Shown one piece after another: positions 23,501-34,200 of a stretch of 64,000 bases of DNA. The position numbers and the translations under genes are program-made. The notes below the pieces were generated by a model that searched no databases, had not been told where the DNA came from, and saw only the letters and a list, made by a program, of their open reading frames with translations. Positions within the stretch are counted from its first letter, which is position 1. Each line of letters opens with the position of its first letter. The stretch lies in NCBI GenBank assembly GCA_947172415.1, contig OX359199.1:5267384-5331383 (forward strand), read 5' to 3'. The DNA comes from Chondrosia reniformis. Lineage: Eukaryota; Porifera; Demospongiae; Chondrillida; Chondrillidae.

Positions 23501-26424
23501 TATCTGTTCCCCCCTGAGCACCATCACCCTCTGAGTGAGACAGTCTGAAAACTGGTCCGAGTCCAGTCCAAGCAGCCTGCTCACTCTATCTATGACTACA
23601 GGGCAACACAAATATCATAGGTACAGACCCTACTATCAAGGTCACATGGTGATCACATGATGGTCACATGATGGTAATAGAAACAACATACCTGACTTGT
23701 CTGATACCTGGGCTCCACCAGCATTAACAAAAGACACATTCCCAATATGTAAAATGGAAGCCAGTATGGAAAACAAATCATACACTTGATCAGGACCAAT
23801 TTCCATAACCTGAAAAGCTCTCAGTACTTCAGTATAGTCAGCTGTGTCATTGATGGTCGGGTCTGTGATGCAACCAGTTTGGCTCAAGTAGTAGAAGAAT
23901 GAAGGATCCTGGAGACCCAGTCGGTCTGAAATAGCAATGAACATGACATGACAACTCAAGAGCAGGCAGCTTGCCTTCCCATGTACCTACCTCTCAGTTG
24001 TTCATCAGCTCCAGAGAGAAGACAATAGAAGATGTGGAAGTTACGTTCTCCTGGGTTCTGTCTGACCACTCTGTTCTATATTACACAATATGCACTATGT
24101 ATATACGTACAGCCTATACCGGACCGGGAGGTGATATGCTGCCAACCTGACTTACCTTTTCAAGGAGATCTGAAAACAGTTAAGGAAAGTGTCATCAGTG
24201 GACATAATACATGTAAATAGTGCAATGAACAGGTTTAGAAAACTCATTTGAAGGATACAATCCACAATCTTTCCACCTGTGACAAAACCCCTTTGGCTAA
24301 AGTTCAACTCTATGAATTTCCCAAAACGACTTGAATTGTTATTGTATACAGTTTTGGCATTCCCAATTGCTTCCAGTATTGGACTAAGGGAGACAGATGT
24401 AATTCATACACACACAAACACACACTCACACATATACACTGTCACACATACACACCTGCTTAATACAATGGCCTCTTCCACAGCTGCATCTTGGTGGGTG
24501 AGGACCTTGCCCGTGCTAACCAGGGATTGTTGGCTCATGGCAGAGAGAAAGCTGATGATAAACTTTGCAGATTCAGTCTTTCCTGCTCCACTCTCTCCAC
24601 TAAATATTCAAGAGGAGTGGAAGGGGCTGGAATCGGAGACCAAGATGGAGGCTCAATGCTTACCTTATGAGGACACACTGATTTTCTCCCATTCTCCACA
24701 TACTCTCGTAGACTTCATTAGCTATTGCATAAATGTGAGGGGGGAGATCCCCTAATTGCCTCTTCATGTACTGCTGCATTATGTCTGGTCCATACACATT
24801 GTCAACAAACTTGTAGGGATTCACCGCAGAAAGAATTGATCCAATATATGTCTGTACAAATAACATACAAGAGGAGTGGGAGGGGCTGGAATTGGAGACA
24901 TGAGAGAGCATTAGTGACCACGCCCACCCACACCAGTGACCACGCCCACCCACCTCAGTAATATACACATATAGCTGTATTCCTACTAAATCTGATACTT
25001 AATTGTGCCAATGATAAACACAGTAATTAGCACCAATTAAAGCCATTCATAAACAAATAAATAAAAGACAGCCAGTTTTAGCACACAATGTGATGAAGAG
25101 GTGACTGCGGATATAAGACATGTACAGTTGTAATAAGATAGCATTCCTCTCTTCTCTTCTTACATAAATTTTGTTCTCCTGATATCGCTTGTGCAAGTTG
25201 AAGAGAATAGCAGATTCGTGAAGGTCAGCCAATGAAGCCATGTCTTGAACTCCATGAATACTTGATTCATGCATCACGACAACATTTTCATGAGTAATTG
25301 ATGATCTGGCACAGCTGTAAGTCTAGAAAAGACATTACATGACCATCACAAGACTTGCATGTGACATCACATGACCATCACAAGACTTGCATGTGACAAT
25401 CAGAAGTATATAAGCACTTACACCTCCATAATGCGATGTAAAGTTTAATTCACTTGAAGTAACACCACTGATATAGGCTGGAAGATACTCATTGTTCATA
25501 GACAGCCAAACATTGACACCCTAATGATCACATAATGAAACAATTAACTATAAATTTACTGTAAATGTGATCATTTATCAGTTTGGGCTCCACTTCATCT
25601 CCAAAATATTACTTCACACAAGTTGAAAGCCCAACAGTACACATAAAGTCAATATTGATCATATTAAATCACACTAAATGACATTCAGGATGTCAGTTTG
25701 GTTCTGGCATTATATGTGTGTACACTAAATAAATGAATTTTCCCTTTTAACCCTCAAATCATTTTAATATTCATCCCAATTATCTATTTCTCTCCACCAG
25801 TTTCCTGTACTATATGCCTGAGTACCCTGGAAAGTAGCAAATTGCTAATGGGACCTCTCCCAGCCTAAATAAGACCATTGAATTGAATTACTGTGATTAT
25901 ATTTGTGGGTTAATTTTCACTTCGCGACAGCTCGTACGAATATACATAATCTGCCTCATCGAGAATCGAAATCAAAAGTCTACATATTAATCAAATACAG
26001 TTAAAGGAAAAACTCAGATTACACGATATTTTCCAATGCAGCTATTATCATAGTACCTCCAGATGAATTCGATTACTTTCAAATTCCTATATACAGGCAT
26101 CGATAGATCATTGTGACTGACCGTCTAGTTAATGAGCAGAGTTATATGAATTCAGATGTACAGAATAGGATATCCATTTATGATTTTTACACCACCTATA
26201 TACACGTAGCCTTCTTATGAATACCTTATCTTAATCCTACCGAGAATCCTACCACATATAGACGATCGAATAGATCTATCTGAAGTATATAAATACCACA
26301 TCTAGTAGTGCAGTTTTGGTAGCAGCTGACACGATAACCTGTGGGGTGACTAGGATCTTTTTCTACTTTACTATACTCTTTTTAAAGAACGACTTACCTC
26401 TTGCAAAGATAACGAGGACGCCAT
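14504..26424 (-). CDS. MYO10: Unconventional myosin X (motor-IQ-PH-MyTH4-FERM)
   Basis: MYO10 is the plus-end-directed motor that carries cargo to filopodial tips. Forty-two exons give 5793 nt, or 1930 aa (human 2058). The motor (about 1-740) shows GESGAGKT near 159, switch [10 protein letters not shown] and switch [10 protein letters not shown] near 440. IQ motifs lie at about 745-830 (VQKFVRRFLAMRH). A charged coiled coil (820-980) and an acidic stretch follow. A split PH1 is interrupted by PH2 (QGWLWKKG), as in human MYO10, then PH3 (GWLMKEGRI). MyTH4 comes next ([16 protein letters not shown]), then FERM with a seven-Gln run absent from human. Exons: 26424-26398, 25520-25422, 25322-25164, 24851-24664, 24599-24456, 24383-24259, 24169-24156 (14-nt microexon), 24075-23991, 23925-23692, 23595-23330, 23216-23116, 22994-22928, 22800-22708, 22528-22377, 22307-22082, 21765-21523, 21391-21285, 21211-21157, 21095-21036, 20971-20859, 20792-20732, 20672-20556, 20483-20446, 20381-19982, 19926-19868, 19801-19682, 19613-19515, 19432-19283, 19207-19059, 18981-18858, 18799-18265, 17914-17760, 17687-17567, 16962-16876, 16766-16491, 16077-15959, 15892-15732, 15615-15524, 15463-15377, 15101-14986, 14916-14832, 14587-14504. 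Confidence 0.94.
15217..15360. repeat. Local tandem duplication in MYO10 intron 39
   Basis: Two roughly 70-80 bp copies sharing AAGGATTAGTAAC, CACAACTCTGTAG and TTTTCACTTAAAA, the second with small insertions. They sit between exons 39 and 40. Confidence 0.75.
16597..16618. repeat. CAG-repeat encoding polyglutamine in MYO10 FERM region
   Basis: Plus strand (CTG)n; on the coding strand it encodes seven consecutive Gln in exon 35, between the F1 lobe ([12 protein letters not shown]) and [10 protein letters not shown]. The human protein has no such run as far as I recall. Confidence 0.9.
17029..17518. repeat. G-rich minisatellite in MYO10 intron 33
   Basis: About 490 bp of nested units built from GGGAAGGGAGGA with spacers GAGAGTGAA, GAGGGTGAA and AGGGGGCA. 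A higher-order unit of about 58 bp recurs. The plus strand is almost pure purine and G-quadruplex-capable. The MYO10 transcript itself carries the C-rich strand. Confidence 0.95.
19233..19273. repeat. TCACATGA-type 12-bp repeat cluster (MYO10 intron 28)
   Basis: Run of ATCACATG/ATCATGTGATGG/TCACATGATAG units spaced about 12 bp. Similar clusters occur at 22856-22895, 23639-23673, 25335-25400, 60520-60553 and 63955-63998. Confidence 0.75.
22856..22895. repeat. TCATGTGA-type repeat cluster (MYO10 intron 12)
   Basis: Three to four units of TATCATGTGAT at 11-12 bp spacing. Confidence 0.75.
23639..23673. repeat. TCACATGA-type repeat cluster (MYO10 intron 9)
   Basis: Three units of GTCACATGRTG/ATCACATGATG at 12-bp spacing. 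Confidence 0.75.
25335..25400. repeat. Duplicated CACATGACCATCACAAG block (MYO10 intron 2)
   Basis: Two copies of about 28 bp containing ACATGACCATCACAAGAC and TTGCATGTGACA. Confidence 0.8.
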
Positions 26425-26469
26425 TTCTTTCCGGATATCTTAATTACGATTGGAACATCATAATCTAAA
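26425..26469. promoter_or_regulatory. 45-bp gap between MYO10 and CCDC174 start codons
   Basis: Only 45 bp lie between the two divergent ATGs. The gap holds TTTCCGGATATC (CCGGAAA on the other strand, ETS-like core) and no TATA box. It must contain both 5' UTRs, or one or both genes start at unseen upstream exons. Confidence 0.6.
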
Positions 26470-28467
26470 ATGGCTTCCAAAACTAGCACCACAGTGAGTA
26501 ATGAGGTTGTGTGTTACTGGTGTAGTTATTTATATGATATGTGGCTTTCATATAGTTGGTGGACTTAAAAGCAGAGCTCTTCAAAAGACGGGAGGAGAGA
26601 AAGCGAAAGTCTAATGTAATCGTTAACGTAGATCAGATAAAAGATAGTCGCGGCGATGGTTCTCTTCAGATTCGCCAAGTATCCGACAAGGTTCGTTTTT
26701 GTATACCATCTGCATTGTCCTAAAACATGCAATATCTTGTGTGATGTGCCACAGACCGCTTCTCTTTGGAAGAAGAAGAGGCAATCTCGGAGAGAAGATG
26801 CCATTTCCGAGGAATCCTCTAGGCCACCTTTGGGCAGTGACACTTCTGAAGATGACCTCTTAAGATCAAGGTACTAGGTGTACGCGTGGCTTATACCCTA
26901 GTTGTATGACTTGTGACCTCTCAATGAAACAGGCTTGCCTTAGAGGCTAAGGTCAAGATCTACGATGAAATGAGCAAAGGCCAGGGTTTGCCAGATGAGG
27001 AGTCCAATCTCCATGGCGATTTGTGTCTAGTTGATTTTGAAAGGAAACCAGCTCCGGTGGAACAGGTATTTGAACAAAAGGAAGAATTATCCTATCCCAT
27101 GGCAGAGGATTTTGCAACACCCACTTCAGCTGTTCATTATCAGCATATTCATGACAACGGTAGTGTAGTGAATTATCAATATTTTTCATTGAGAATATTA
27201 TCTTTGGTAATTATCAATTGCTCTTTTTATAGAAATTCGAGATCATGGAGTTGCTTATTACAAGTTTTCTGAAAATGAAATGGAGAGACAAGAACAGTTA
27301 ACTACATTAAAAAAACTGAGGCAACAGGTAAATCCCTGTAATTATATACCAATTATAAGGAGCTAAATTTAGATGTCTTTCAGTAGACAAAGGATCAAAG
27401 AGTAAAGAGTCAAAAAATAAAAGAAAAAAGGGAAAGTTTACTTAAAAAGAGACTTGAAAAAGTACGAACAAACAAGTTAGGCTTACCAGCAAAGGAGAAT
27501 GATAGTATTGAGGAAGGTGTTACAGAAATCAAAGAAGTAAAGATTGAAGGAGAGGAAGACAGGGATGTTATCCGGGGAAAAGGAGAAGATTTGGGTACTA
27601 CTGAGGTAGGAAATGGTCTACAGAACAAGAGAAAATATGTCCGACCCTGGGACAAAGGGAAACGTGAGTACTAGGGTTATCTTATCTTTATTGCTGCAGG
27701 ATAGCTACTGATCTAAATATGTTTTACTTTCTTTTCTGCCTACCTGTTAAGCAATGAATCCTACAATCAAATGGAAAAGAGATTTGGAGAATGAAAGGAA
27801 CCTTGACTTTGCTCCGCCCTCCCAGTACTTTGTTAAAGGCCCCACATTCAAGCCAACGACAAATCAGACACACCCTCCTGATATAGAGACACACCTTCCC
27901 AGTGCAGAGCCAGGCACTGAGCCAAACCCTCCAGGCATAGAGACACACCTTTTCAGTGTAGAGCCACACCCTCCAGGCATAGAGACACACCTTTTCAGTG
28001 TAGAGCCACACCCTCCAGGCATAGAGACACACCTCTTCAGTGTAGAGCCACGTCCTCCAGGCACTGAGTCACACCCTCCAGGCATAGAGACACACCTCTC
28101 CAGTGTAGAGCCACGTCCTCCAGGCACTGAGTCACACCCTCCGGGCATAGAGACACACCCTCCCAGTGTAGGGACACACCCTCCCAGCGTAGGGTCGCAG
28201 CCATCTAGAGAGACTTTCCTAGCTAATATTCAAAGACTACAGTCAAGCTCAGTAAGGTGGCCAACATTCCCAATTAATGCCCATCAGCATCCCCCTGTAC
28301 CAAAGCCACTGCCACGTGCACCCATGGAGCAGTTGGTACAAGTTCCCATCCTGCCAGAAAAGACTGTACCTGTAAAAAATGTTACATCACTTGTCAGTAA
28401 TTTTATAGAAGAGTGCAGAGAAAGATCAACCATAAAGAATTCAAACTTGTCACAAGCTAGTCAATGA
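26470..28467 (+). CDS. CCDC174: Coiled-coil domain-containing protein 174
   Basis: CCDC174 is a nuclear protein associated with the spliceosome/exon-junction machinery. Seven exons (26470-26493, 26556-26690, 26755-26870, 26933-27159, 27233-27327, 27387-27663, 27752-28467) give 529 aa (human 467). Order and motifs match human: LVDLKAELFKRREE (human LVDLKAELFRKQEE), SLWKKKRQ, KIYDEMSKGQG, LVDFERK, VHYQHIHDNEIRDHGVAYY (human VHYEDIRENEARQLGVGYF), TLKKLRQQTKDQRVKSQKIK and FAPPSQYFV. The last exon contains a coding minisatellite (27868-28200) with a 14-aa repeat, which explains the extra length. It is head-to-head with MYO10. Confidence 0.92.
27868..28200 (+). repeat. Coding 42-bp minisatellite in CCDC174
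   Basis: Seven or so in-frame units encoding PPGIETHLFSVEPH variants (alternating with PPGTESH), roughly residues 331-440. Unit length 42 bp, a multiple of three. Neighbouring copies are nearly identical, which points to recent expansion. Confidence 0.93.
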
Positions 28468-28997
28468 AATGTATTGCATATTATATAGAACTCCAAATAT
28501 TGGCATAATATATTGCATTTTAATTTATAAAAGCATAACATGTACTTGTTATGCAATAATTTAAAACTGAATGCTTATAGACTTGACATATATATATTTA
28601 TACTCTAAGATATATACTCTCAGAGATCTGGAAAAAGTAACCAAACAAGACAGGGATCATGTGACAAGGCTAACCATACAGAAGTGCATATACACTGAAA
28701 TTTAAGTGACTTAACCATACACATCACTTCCATGTTTGGAAGCACTGCCATCCCCACTTTTAATTTTAAATATTTCATACCTATAATACTGTTAAAATGG
28801 AATATCACTTACTATAGCTACTTGTTTAATTGACTGTAAAGCAAGTATATACTAGTAGTATATGTCAAGTATTATGCATTGGAAAAAGCGTAATGTACAG
28901 ATTCAAATTTCAATATATATGCTAAATACTGTTTTTAAAGAAACTGTAGCTCCAAAAATGTTTTTAAATATATTCTGTCTATACGTAAATAGCTACG
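28468..28997. other. Intergenic AT-rich DNA with one interspersed repeat
   Basis: Between the CCDC174 stop and the satellite block. Apart from the repeat at 28625-28766, I see only AT-rich sequence and no supported gene. Confidence 0.6.
28625..28766 (+). mobile_element. Single-arm copy of the foldback repeat found at 59373-59726
   Basis: About 140 bp similar, with many substitutions, to the left arm and loop of the perfect inverted repeat in UTP6. Shared blocks include GAAAAAGTAAC, AAACAAGA, CATACACATCACTTC and CTACTTTTA-like ends. It shows that the arm is an interspersed repeat and that the palindrome arose by inverted duplication. Confidence 0.75.
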
Positions 28998-30300
28998 TAC
29001 CCATTGGACATTTTCTATAGATGTCTGTGAATGCTGACACAAAGTATTAGCTTCATATCTCACCATTTGATGGAGTGACAGCCCTCAATGACTATTAAAT
29101 TCTTGTATACAAAGTTAATGTATGGTGAGAGATAGGGCAAATTTTAAGTTTCATCAAAATTGCAAAAACCCATTGGACATGTTTTATAGATATCTGTGAA
29201 TGCTGACACAAAGATGTAGCTTCATATCTCTCCATTTGAAGGAGTGACAGCCCTCAATGACTATTAAATTCTTGTATACAAAGTTAATGTATGGTGAGAG
29301 ATAGGACAAATTTTAGTTCCACCAAAATTTCAAAATCTCATTGGACATGCTCCATAAATGTTTGTGAATGCTGACACAAAGTATTAGCTTCATATCTCAC
29401 CATTTGATAGAGTTACAGCCCTCAATGTACATTAAATTCTTGTATACAAAGTTAATGTATGGTGAGATATAGGGCAAATTTTAAGTTTCATCAAAATTGC
29501 AAAAACCCATTGGACATGTTTTATAGATATCTGTGAATGCTGACACAAAGATGTAGCTTCATATCTCTCCATTTGAAGGAGTGACAGCCCTCAATGACTA
29601 TTAAATTCTTGTATACAAAGTTAATGTATGGTGAGAGATAGGGCAAATTTTAAGTTTCATCAAAATTTCAAAACCCCATTAGACATGTTTTATAGATATC
29701 TGTGAATGCTGACACAAAGTATTAGCTTCATATCTCACCATTTGAAGGAGTAACAGCCCTCAATGACTATTAAATTCTTGTATACAAAGTTAATGTATGG
29801 TGAGAGATAGGACAAATTTTAGTTCCACCAAAATTTCAAAATCTCATTGGACATGCTCCATAAATGTTTGTGAATGCTGACACAAAGTATTAGCTTCATA
29901 TCTCACCATTTGATAGAGTTACAGCCCTCAATGTACATTAAATTCTTGTATACAAAGTTAATGTATGGTGAGATATAGGGCAAATTTTAAGTTTCATCAA
30001 AATTGCAAAAACCCATTGGACATGTTTTATAGATATCTGTGAATGCTGACACAAAGATGTAGCTTCATATCTCTCCATTTGAAGGAGTGACAGCCCTCAA
30101 TGACTATTAAATTCTTGTATACAAAGTTAATGTATGGTGAGAGATAGGGCAAATTTTAAGTTTCATCAAAATTACAAACCCCATTAGACATATTCTATAG
30201 ATGTCTATGAATGATGACACAAAGTATAAGCTTCATATCTCTCCATTTGATAGAGTTACAGCTCTCAATGTACATTCAATTCTGGCATACAAAGTTAATG
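28998..30300 (-). repeat. Satellite family B, left flank (inverted relative to core)
   Basis: About eight monomers of 168-171 bp, each starting near CCCATTGGACATGTTTTATA and containing GTGAATGCTGACACAAAG and GTTAATGTATGGTGAGAGAT. Reverse-complemented, they align with the core monomer but are clearly diverged. A 505-bp three-monomer higher-order unit recurs (29337 and 29842). Confidence 0.92.
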
Positions 30301-30568
30301 TACGTATCTCTCACCATACATTAAATTTGTATAGCAGAATCTAATGTACATTTAGTGCTGTAACTCTGTCAATTGGAAAGATGTGAAGCTGAAACTTGCT
30401 GTCAGCATTCACAGACATCCATAAAACATATCCAAAGAGTTTTACAAATTTTGATGATCACTCATATTTGCCCTACGTATATCTCACCATACTTTAAATT
30501 TGTATACAAGAATCTAATCTACATTTAGTGCCGTAACTCTGTCAATTGGAAAGATATGAAGCTGAAAC

Positions 30569-31290
30569 CTCTTGGCTGTATGCACATATAGCTATACAGT
30601 ATATCCTGCTAGTTTTGTAAAATTTCAAAAAAGGATACCCGAGTTACTGCAGATCGAAAAATACCCTATTCTAAAGTATTGAAGATTCGCCAACCACAAG
30701 CGTTTTCATAGGCAATTACTTTATTTAAATAGAAGATAAAACCTTATAATAGTAGGCCTACCTGGACACATCTCTATGGTGGTTGCGGTTCCCATAGAGG
30801 TTGGTAGCGCTTAGACTCTGAAGCTGTCTCCTAATCGGTTGGTGCCATAGAGACGTGCTCACCAATAATCCGGATTTCGGGGGGGTTCCACGTAATGTGG
30901 GATTGGCATCTGATATCTTAGGATTCATATGAGTCGGCCATATCGAGAAGAACTGGTTCTTCTCACGCAAGTGACACCCAAAGCTCAACTCGGCAGAGCG
31001 TTACCACCGATCCCGGCCTCTGAGCGTCGTGGATGGTAGCGTTCGGTATGGTCCAATTTTTTTCCTTTGGAGTTTCTTTAGCAGTCGATTGACGATTTTT
31101 CACTTTAGCGACATCCATATATTATAATATGGACGGATACTACTTCAAAACAATCAAGTATTACAGAGTGAATATCCATGTGTATTAAAATCTTTAAAAA
31201 CGTTCTCGTCATTCAAAATATACATATAAAAGTACCGTATTTTCAATATTCCCTTCTCTAGGTCGGCCATTTATATTATTACGAAACTAC
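30569..31290 (-). mobile_element. 722-bp interspersed element, copy 1
   Basis: Non-satellite insert in the core array, running from GATGAAGCTGAAAC-type satellite sequence at the left to a CGTACATTAAATTT satellite restart at the right. Its ends read GCTAGTTTTGTAA (near 30612) and the complement TAGTTTCGTAA (31290), weak terminal inversions. On the minus strand it has AT-rich 5' DNA, a GC-richer middle of about 300 bp, then AATAAA (near 30720). No transposase was found. Class unknown. Confidence 0.7.
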
Positions 31291-34200
31291 CGTACATTAA
31301 ATTTCTATACAAGAATCTAATGTACATTTAGTGCTGTAGATCTGTCAATTGGAAAGATGTGAAGCTGAAACTTGTTGTCAGCATTCACAGACATACATAA
31401 AGCATATCCAAAGAGTTTTACAAATTTTGATGTTCACTCATATTTGCCCTATCTCTCACCATACATTAAATTTGTATAGCAGAATCTAATGTACATTTAG
31501 TGCTGTAACTCTGTCAATTGGAAAGATGTGAAGCTGAAACTTGCTGTCAGCATTCACAGACATCCTTAAAGCATATCCAAAGAGTTTTACAAATTTTTAT
31601 GTTCACTCATATTTGCCCTATCTCTCACCATACATTAAATTTGTATAGCAGAATCTAATGTACATTTAGTGCTGTAACTCTGTCAATTGGAAAGATGTGA
31701 AGCTGAACCTTGCTGTCAGCATTCACAGACATCCATAAAACATATCCAAAGAGTTTTACAAATTTTGATGTTCACTCATATTTGTCCTATCTCTCACCAT
31801 ACATTAAATTTGTATAGCAGAATCTAATGTACATTTAGTGCTGTAACTCTGTCAATTGGAAAGATGTGAAGCTGAAACTTGTTGTCAGCATTCACAGACA
31901 TCCTTAAAGCATATCCAAAGAGTTTTACAAATTTTGATGTTCACTCATATTTGCCCTATCTCTCACCATACATTAAATTTGTATACAAGAATCTAATGTA
32001 CATTTAGTGCTGTAACTCTGTCAATTGGAAAGATGTGAAGCTGAAACTTGCTGTCAGCATTCACAGACATCCTTAAAGCATATCCAAAGAGTTTTACAAA
32101 TTTTGATGTTCACTCATATTTGCCCTATCTCTCACCATACATTAAATTTGTATACAAGAATCTAATGTACATTTAGTGCTGTAACTCTGTCAATTGGAAA
32201 GATGTGAAGCTGAAACTTGCTGTCAGCATTCACAGACATCCTTAAAGCATATCCAAAGAGTTTTACAAATTTTGATGTTCACTCATATTTGTCCTATCTC
32301 TCACCATACATTAAATTTGTATACAAGAATCTAATGTACATTTAGTGCTGTAACTCTGTCAATTGGAAAGATGTGAAGCTGAAACTTGTTGTACGCATTC
32401 ACAGACATCCATAAAACATATCCAAAGAGTTTTACAAATTTTGATGTTCACTCATATTTGCCCTATCTCTCACCATACATTAAATTTGTATAGCAGAATC
32501 TAATGTACATTTAGTGCTGTAGATCTGTCAATTGGAAAGATGTGAAGCTGAAACTTGTTGTCAGCATTCACAGACATACATAAAGCATATCCAAAGAGTT
32601 TTACAAATTTTGATGTTCACTCATATTTGCCCTATCTCTCACCATACATTAAATTTGTATAGCAGAATCTAATGTACATTTAGTGCTGTAACTCTGTCAA
32701 TTGGAAAGATGTGAAGCTGAAACTTGTTGTCAGCATTCACAGACATCCTTAAAGCATATCCAAAGAGTTTTACAAATTTTGATGTTCACTCATATTTGCC
32801 CTATCTCTCACCATACATTAAATTTGTATACAAGAATCTAATGTACATTTAGTGCTGTAACTCTGTCAATTGGAAAGATGTGAAGCTGAACCTTGCTGTC
32901 AGCATTCACAGACATCCATAAAACATATCCAAAGAGTTTTACAAATTTTGATGTTCACTCATATTTGTCCTATCTCTCACCATACATTAAATTTGTATAG
33001 CAGAATCTAATGTACATTTAGTGCTGTAACTCTGTCAATTGGAGAGATGTGAAGCTGAAACTTGTTGTCAGCATTCACAGACATCCTTAAAGCATATCCA
33101 AAGAGTTTTACAAATTTTGATGTTCACTCATATTTGCCCTATCTCTCACCATACATTAAATTTGTATACAAGAATCTAATGTACATTTAGTGCTGTAACT
33201 CTGTCAATTGGAAAGATGTGAAGCTGAAACTTGTTGTCAGCATTCACAGACATCCTTAAAGCATATCCAAAGAGTTTTACAAATTTTGATGTTCACTCAT
33301 ATTTGCCCTATCTCTCACCATACATTAAATTTGTATAGCAGAATCTAATGTACATTTAGTGGTGTAACTCTGTCAATTGGAAAGATGTGAAGCTGAAACT
33401 TGCTGTCAGCATTCACAGACATCCATAAAACATATCCAAAGAGTTTTACAAATTTTGATGTTCACTCATATTTGCCCTATCTATCACCATACATTAAATT
33501 TGTATAGCAGAATCTAATGTACATTTAGTGGTGTAACTCTGTCAATTGGAAAGATGTGAAGCTGAAACTTGCTGTCAGCATTCACAGACATCCATAAAAC
33601 ATATCCAAAGAGTTTTGAAAATTTTGATGTTCACTCATATTTGCCCTACGTATCTCTCACCATACATTAAATTTGTATAGCAGAATTTAATGTACATTTA
33701 GTGCTGTAACTCTGTCAATTGGAAAGATGTGAAGCTGAAACTTGTTGTCAGCATTCACAGACATCCTTAAAGCATATCCAAAGAGTTTTACAAATTTTGA
33801 TGTTCACTCATATTTGCCCTATCTCTCACCATACATTAAATTTGTATAGCAGAATCTAATGTATATTTAGTGCTGTAACTCTGTCAATTGGAGAGATGTG
33901 AAGCTGAAACTTGCTGTCAGCATTCACAGACATCCATAAAACATATCCAAAGAGTTTTACAAATTTTTATGTTCACTCATATTTGCCCTATCTCTCACCA
34001 TACATTAAATTTGTATAGCAGAATCTAATGTACATTTAGTGCTGTAACTCTGTCAATTGGAAAGATGTGAAGCTGAAACTTGTTGTCAGCATTCACAGAC
34101 ATCCTTAAAGCATATCCAAAGAGTTTTACAAATTTTTATGTTCACTCATATTTGCCCTATCTATCACCATACATTAAATTTGTATAGCAGAATCTAATGT

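Noticed and set aside
30758-30988. A 76-codon minus-strand frame repeated identically in all five 722-bp elements
   Set aside because: It begins at TTG rather than ATG, has no recognisable domain, and is frameshifted in the diverged copy at 55300-55540. Its identity between copies is explained by recent array amplification.
30777-31050. tRNA- or 5S-like look of the GC-rich part of the 722-bp element
   Set aside because: No convincing A-box/B-box pair and no cloverleaf or 5S consensus could be placed.
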